Shown: positions 61,243-64,000 of the stretch, piece after piece
Layout of the letters: each line of letters starts with the position of its first letter
Numbering within the stretch: the first letter of the stretch is position 1
Assembly (NCBI RefSeq): GCF_030295405.1
Contig: NZ_AP027080.1
Coordinates: 2,108,001 to 2,172,000, forward strand
Source: Mesoterricola silvestris
GTDB lineage: Bacteria > Acidobacteriota > Holophagae > Holophagales > Holophagaceae
Reading direction: 5' to 3'
Length of the DNA: 64,000 nucleotides
The notes under the pieces: generated by a model
The model's input: only the letters and a program-made list of their open reading frames with translations
Told to the model about the DNA's origin: nothing
Database searches by the model: none
Translations under genes and position numbers: made by a program

Positions 61243-63216
61243 GTGTCGGAACGCTGCTACATCACCACCCCCATCTACTACGTGAACGACCGGCCCCACA
61301 TCGGCCACACGTACACCACCGTCCTGGCGGATGTGATGGCCCGGCACCGGCGGATGATGGGGGAGGAGGTGTACTTCCTCACCGGCACCGACGAGCATGG
61401 CCAGAAGATCGAGAAGGCCGCGGCCGCCCGGGGCATCACCCCCAAGGCCCTGGCCGACGAGGTGGTGCCCAACTTCGAGAACCTCTGGAAGCGCATGGAG
61501 CTCACCAACGACCACTTCGTGCGCACCACCCACGCCCAGCACAAGGCCACGGTCCAGGCCAAGTTCCAGCAGCTCCTGGCCTCGGGCGACATCTTCAAGG
61601 ACACCTACGTCGGCCTCTATTCCGTGAGCGACGAGGCCTACGTCACCGAGACCCAGGCCAAGGAGCTCCAGGCCCAGGGCCTGGCCCACCAGCTGGTGGA
61701 GCTCAGGGAGGAGAGCTACTTCTTCCGCCTCTCCGCCTACGAGAACTGGCTCATCCAGCTGTACGAGAAGCACCCCGAGTTCGTGCGGCCCGAATTCCGC
61801 CTGAACGAGGTCAAGCAGTTCGTGGCCCCGGGCGGCGCCCGGGGCCACCTCGAGGACCTGAGCATCAGCCGCACCAGCATCACCTGGGGCATCCCGGTGC
61901 CCGGGGACGAGAAGCACGTGGTGTACGTGTGGTTCGACGCCCTGCTCAACTACCTCTCCGCGTGCCGGGAAGGCTTCTGGCCCCCCACCTTCCAGCTGGT
62001 GGGCAAGGACATCCTGCGCTTCCACGCCATCTACTGGCCCGCCTTCCTCATGGCCATGTACCGCCAGGAGGGCGACGACCTCCAGGGCGAACTGCCCGCG
62101 CGCATCCGCGCGATGCTCCCCCGCACCATCCTGGCCCACGGATGGTGGCTCATGGGCGAGGACAAGATGTCCAAGTCCAAGGGCAACGTCGTGCGCCCCG
62201 ACGAGCTCCTCACCTTCGGCGTGGACGCGGTGCGCTTCTTCTTCATGCGCGAGATGACCGTGGGCCTCGACCGCAGCTTCTCCTTCGAGGGCTTCATGGA
62301 CCGTCTCAACGCCGACCTCGCCAACGGCCTGGGCAACCTGGCCTCGCGCACCCTCAGCATGCTCCAGCGGTACCGCAACGGCGTCGTTCCCGAGCCCGCC
62401 GTGCTGGACGACCAGGACCGGGAGGCCCTGGAAGCCGGGCGCCTCGCCGCCGCCGCCTACCTGGAGAAGGCCGAGGCCAACGATTTCCACGGCGCCCTGG
62501 AGGGCCTCTGGGCCTACCTGCGCCAGCTGGACGGCTACATCGTCAAGGCCGAGCCCTGGAAGCTGGCCAAGGACGACGCCAACAAGGACAAGCTGGACGC
62601 CGTGCTCTGCACGCTGTACCGGGCCCTGCGCGCCACCGCCGTGCTGGTGGCCCCCGTGATGCCCGCCATGGCCCAGACCCTCTGGACCTGCCTGGGCCAG
62701 GCCGGTTCCGTGGCCTCCCAGCGGTTCCCGGATTTCGCGTACGACGCGCCCGCGCCCGGGCCCGCCCTCGCCCCCGAGCCGCTCTTCCAACGCATCGACA
62801 AGGAGACAGTGATGACCGAACTCGCGGGGTCCGACCCCGCTCCCGCCGCCCCCGTGGTGGAGGCGCCCCTGGAGGTGCCCGCCCTCAAGGACGTGGTGGA
62901 CTACGACACCTTCGCCCTCACCGACCTGCGGGTGGGCCTCGTGCTCACCGCCGAGGCCGTTCCCAAGAGCAAGAAGCTCATCAAGATGACCGTGGACCTG
63001 GGCTTCGAGAAGCGCACCATCCTGGGCGGCATCGCCGCCGCCTACAGCCCCGAGGATCTGGTGGGCCGCAAGGTGGTGGTGGTGGCCAACCTCGCCCCCC
63101 GCGCCCTCATGGGCATCGAGAGCCACGGCATGCTCCTGGCGGCCAGCGACAACAATTCCAAGCCCTACCTCGTCGCGCCCCCCGACGACGCCCGCCCGGG
63201 TTACGTCGTCCGATAG
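61243..63216 (+). CDS. metG: Methionyl-tRNA synthetase with C-terminal tRNA-binding domain
   Basis: A 657-residue class I synthetase. The HIGH motif is at 19-22 and KMSKS at 308-312. The connective peptide is short and lacks the cysteine zinc knuckle (YVTETQAKELQAQGL), as in the Bacillus-type MetRS. An anticodon-binding helical domain follows (about 390-520). The C terminus (about 550-657) is an EMAP-II/Trbp111-like tRNA-binding OB domain (DLRVGLVLTAEAVPKSKKL, ESHGMLLAA). The start is GTG at 61243. Confidence 0.96.
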   Translation: MSERCYITTPIYYVNDRPHIGHTYTTVLADVMARHRRMMGEEVYFLTGTDEHGQKIEKAAAARGITPKALADEVVPNFENLWKRMELTNDHFVRTTHAQHKATVQAKFQQLLASGDIFKDTYVGLYSVSDEAYVTETQAKELQAQGLAHQLVELREESYFFRLSAYENWLIQLYEKHPEFVRPEFRLNEVKQFVAPGGARGHLEDLSISRTSITWGIPVPGDEKHVVYVWFDALLNYLSACREGFWPPTFQLVGKDILRFHAIYWPAFLMAMYRQEGDDLQGELPARIRAMLPRTILAHGWWLMGEDKMSKSKGNVVRPDELLTFGVDAVRFFFMREMTVGLDRSFSFEGFMDRLNADLANGLGNLASRTLSMLQRYRNGVVPEPAVLDDQDREALEAGRLAAAAYLEKAEANDFHGALEGLWAYLRQLDGYIVKAEPWKLAKDDANKDKLDAVLCTLYRALRATAVLVAPVMPAMAQTLWTCLGQAGSVASQRFPDFAYDAPAPGPALAPEPLFQRIDKETVMTELAGSDPAPAAPVVEAPLEVPALKDVVDYDTFALTDLRVGLVLTAEAVPKSKKLIKMTVDLGFEKRTILGGIAAAYSPEDLVGRKVVVVANLAPRALMGIESHGMLLAASDNNSKPYLVAPPDDARPGYVVR

Positions 63217-63218
63217 AC

Positions 63219-63551
63219 ATGAAGACACCCGTATTCCGATTCCAGGAGGAGGTCCTCACGGATGCTCCCCTGACCCTCGTGCGCGACCGGCTCCAGGCGG
63301 GGCTTCCCTGCCTCCGGGCCTGTCCCGGGCTCCACGCCCCCGAAGTCGCGGGCGAGGGCATCACCCTCCGCTGGCAGCACCACGCCCTGGGCGCGGTGGA
63401 GGAAGGCACGCTGCGCGCCGAATTCCACGAGCAGGGCACCCATCTCCGCCTGGACGGAAGGCTCCGGGGCTGGGGGGCCTTCCTGCTCCTGGGATGGATG
63501 CGCTGGCGCACGGACCGGTTGCTGGACCGCATTGTGAAGGAGCTGCCGTGA
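63219..63551 (+). CDS. Hypothetical SRPBCC-like protein
   Basis: A 110-residue protein of uncertain family. The strand pattern (FRFQEEVLTDAPLTLVRDRL; GITLRWQHHALGAVEEGTLR, quoted as short pieces) and a long last helix (LLDRIVKEL) suggest a degenerate SRPBCC/START-like fold, but no ligand residue is clear. The start lies two bases after the metG stop and the stop overlaps the xth start (GTGA), so it is part of a metG-xth run. Function unknown. Confidence 0.65.
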   Translation: MKTPVFRFQEEVLTDAPLTLVRDRLQAGLPCLRACPGLHAPEVAGEGITLRWQHHALGAVEEGTLRAEFHEQGTHLRLDGRLRGWGAFLLLGWMRWRTDRLLDRIVKELP

Positions 63552-64000
63552 AATTCTTCAGCTGGAACGTCAACGGCTTCCGCGCCGTGCTCAAGAACGG
63601 CTTCATGGACTGGCTGGAGAAGGCCGATCCCGACGTCCTCTCCCTCCAGGAGATCCGCGCCGACTGGGACCAGGTGGACCTGGGCGTGCGCCGGGACCTG
63701 GAGTGCGCCTTCGACGTGGCCTGGTTCCCCTCCACCAGCAAGAAGGGCTATGCCGGCAGCGCCACCCTCACCAAGAAGGACCTGGGCTTCACCCACGGCA
63801 AGGGCCTGGGCGTGGAGATCTTCGACCAGGAGGGCCGCATCGTCGTCAGCAACCGCGGCGACCTCACCTTCATCGCCGGCTACTTCCCCAACGCCTCCGC
63901 GGGCCTGGTGCGCCTGGACTTCAAGCGCCAGTTCGCCAAGGACCTCGCCGCCGTCATCCGCGCCCGCCACGCCAAGGGCGAGAAGGTCATCCTCACCGGC
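63548..64000 (+). CDS. xth: Exodeoxyribonuclease III (N-terminal part)
   Basis: The visible 151 residues are the start of an AP endonuclease/exonuclease III. FFSWNVNGFRAVL at the beginning holds the metal-site asparagine, LSLQEIRA the catalytic glutamate, and KKGYAGSATLTKK and FIAGYFPNAS the DNA-contact part. The GTG start overlaps the upstream stop. The C-terminal catalytic D and H residues are beyond the window edge. It would repair abasic sites. Confidence 0.93.
   Translation, partial: MKFFSWNVNGFRAVLKNGFMDWLEKADPDVLSLQEIRADWDQVDLGVRRDLECAFDVAWFPSTSKKGYAGSATLTKKDLGFTHGKGLGVEIFDQEGRIVVSNRGDLTFIAGYFPNASAGLVRLDFKRQFAKDLAAVIRARHAKGEKVILTG

Overview
The window is very GC-rich DNA from a Gram-negative bacterium. 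It encodes TolB/Pal/CpoB, an RND-type tripartite efflux pump with an outer-membrane channel, a TamB-like translocation module and many lipoproteins. The mix of families resembles Acidobacteriota of the Holophaga/Geothrix type, but that is an impression from protein style and not the result of a search. Genes are tightly packed, and many neighbours overlap by four bases (ATGA or GTGA). No rRNA, prophage or CRISPR array is visible. Most very long alternative reading frames are GC-driven shadows.

Layout: 1-126 is the tail of an Ig-like-domain protein. 381-15189 is a minus-strand block: hybrid histidine kinase, cinA, an EF-G-like GTPase, a HAD phosphatase, inorganic pyrophosphatase, and a translationally coupled set of MFS transporter, histidine ammonia-lyase, HD hydrolase, HEAT-repeat protein and sensor kinase. 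15342-22530 holds small metabolic and maintenance genes (aminotransferase, elbB, DUF2520, M61 peptidase, rnhB, Nudix). 22610-25412 is tolB-pal-cpoB. 25515-29637 is a two-component system divergent from an AspT/YidE-type transporter. 29916-36005 carries mutY, tRNA-Leu(GAG), secG, a TPR protein, a 2-hydroxyacid dehydrogenase, ruvA and purD. 38194-47756 has an asparaginase-family hydrolase, a GNAT, a subtilase and the efflux operon. 47827-53095 is a coupled Ser/Thr kinase-tamB-moaD operon. 53563-57205 is dnaG-rpoD. The right end has pepA, an HU-family protein, an alpha/beta hydrolase, a lipoprotein, a cyclophilin, metG and the start of xth.

The most striking non-coding content is mobile and repetitive. 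A dispersed repeat of about 235 bp occurs at 129-364 and 29640-29876, and a third time split in two at 36011-36104 and 38014-38150. The split copy is interrupted by a complete-looking group II intron (36105-38013). Its boundaries follow directly from the intact repeat copies, and both exon-recognition pairings (IBS1/EBS1, IBS2/EBS2), domain V, domain VI and the branch-point adenosine can be read. The same 15-base target is present and unoccupied in the other two copies.

A second family is palindromic, with arms GTCCCGGACCTTCGCCCCG, and sits at gene ends (4280-4690, 25426-25497, 39820-39896). A separate large inverted repeat whose arms are themselves palindromes lies between rpoD and the kinase operon (53290-53466). 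These repeats, plus two unusual translationally coupled regulatory operons (HD-HEAT-kinase and Ser/Thr kinase-TamB-MoaD), are the parts most worth a second look.
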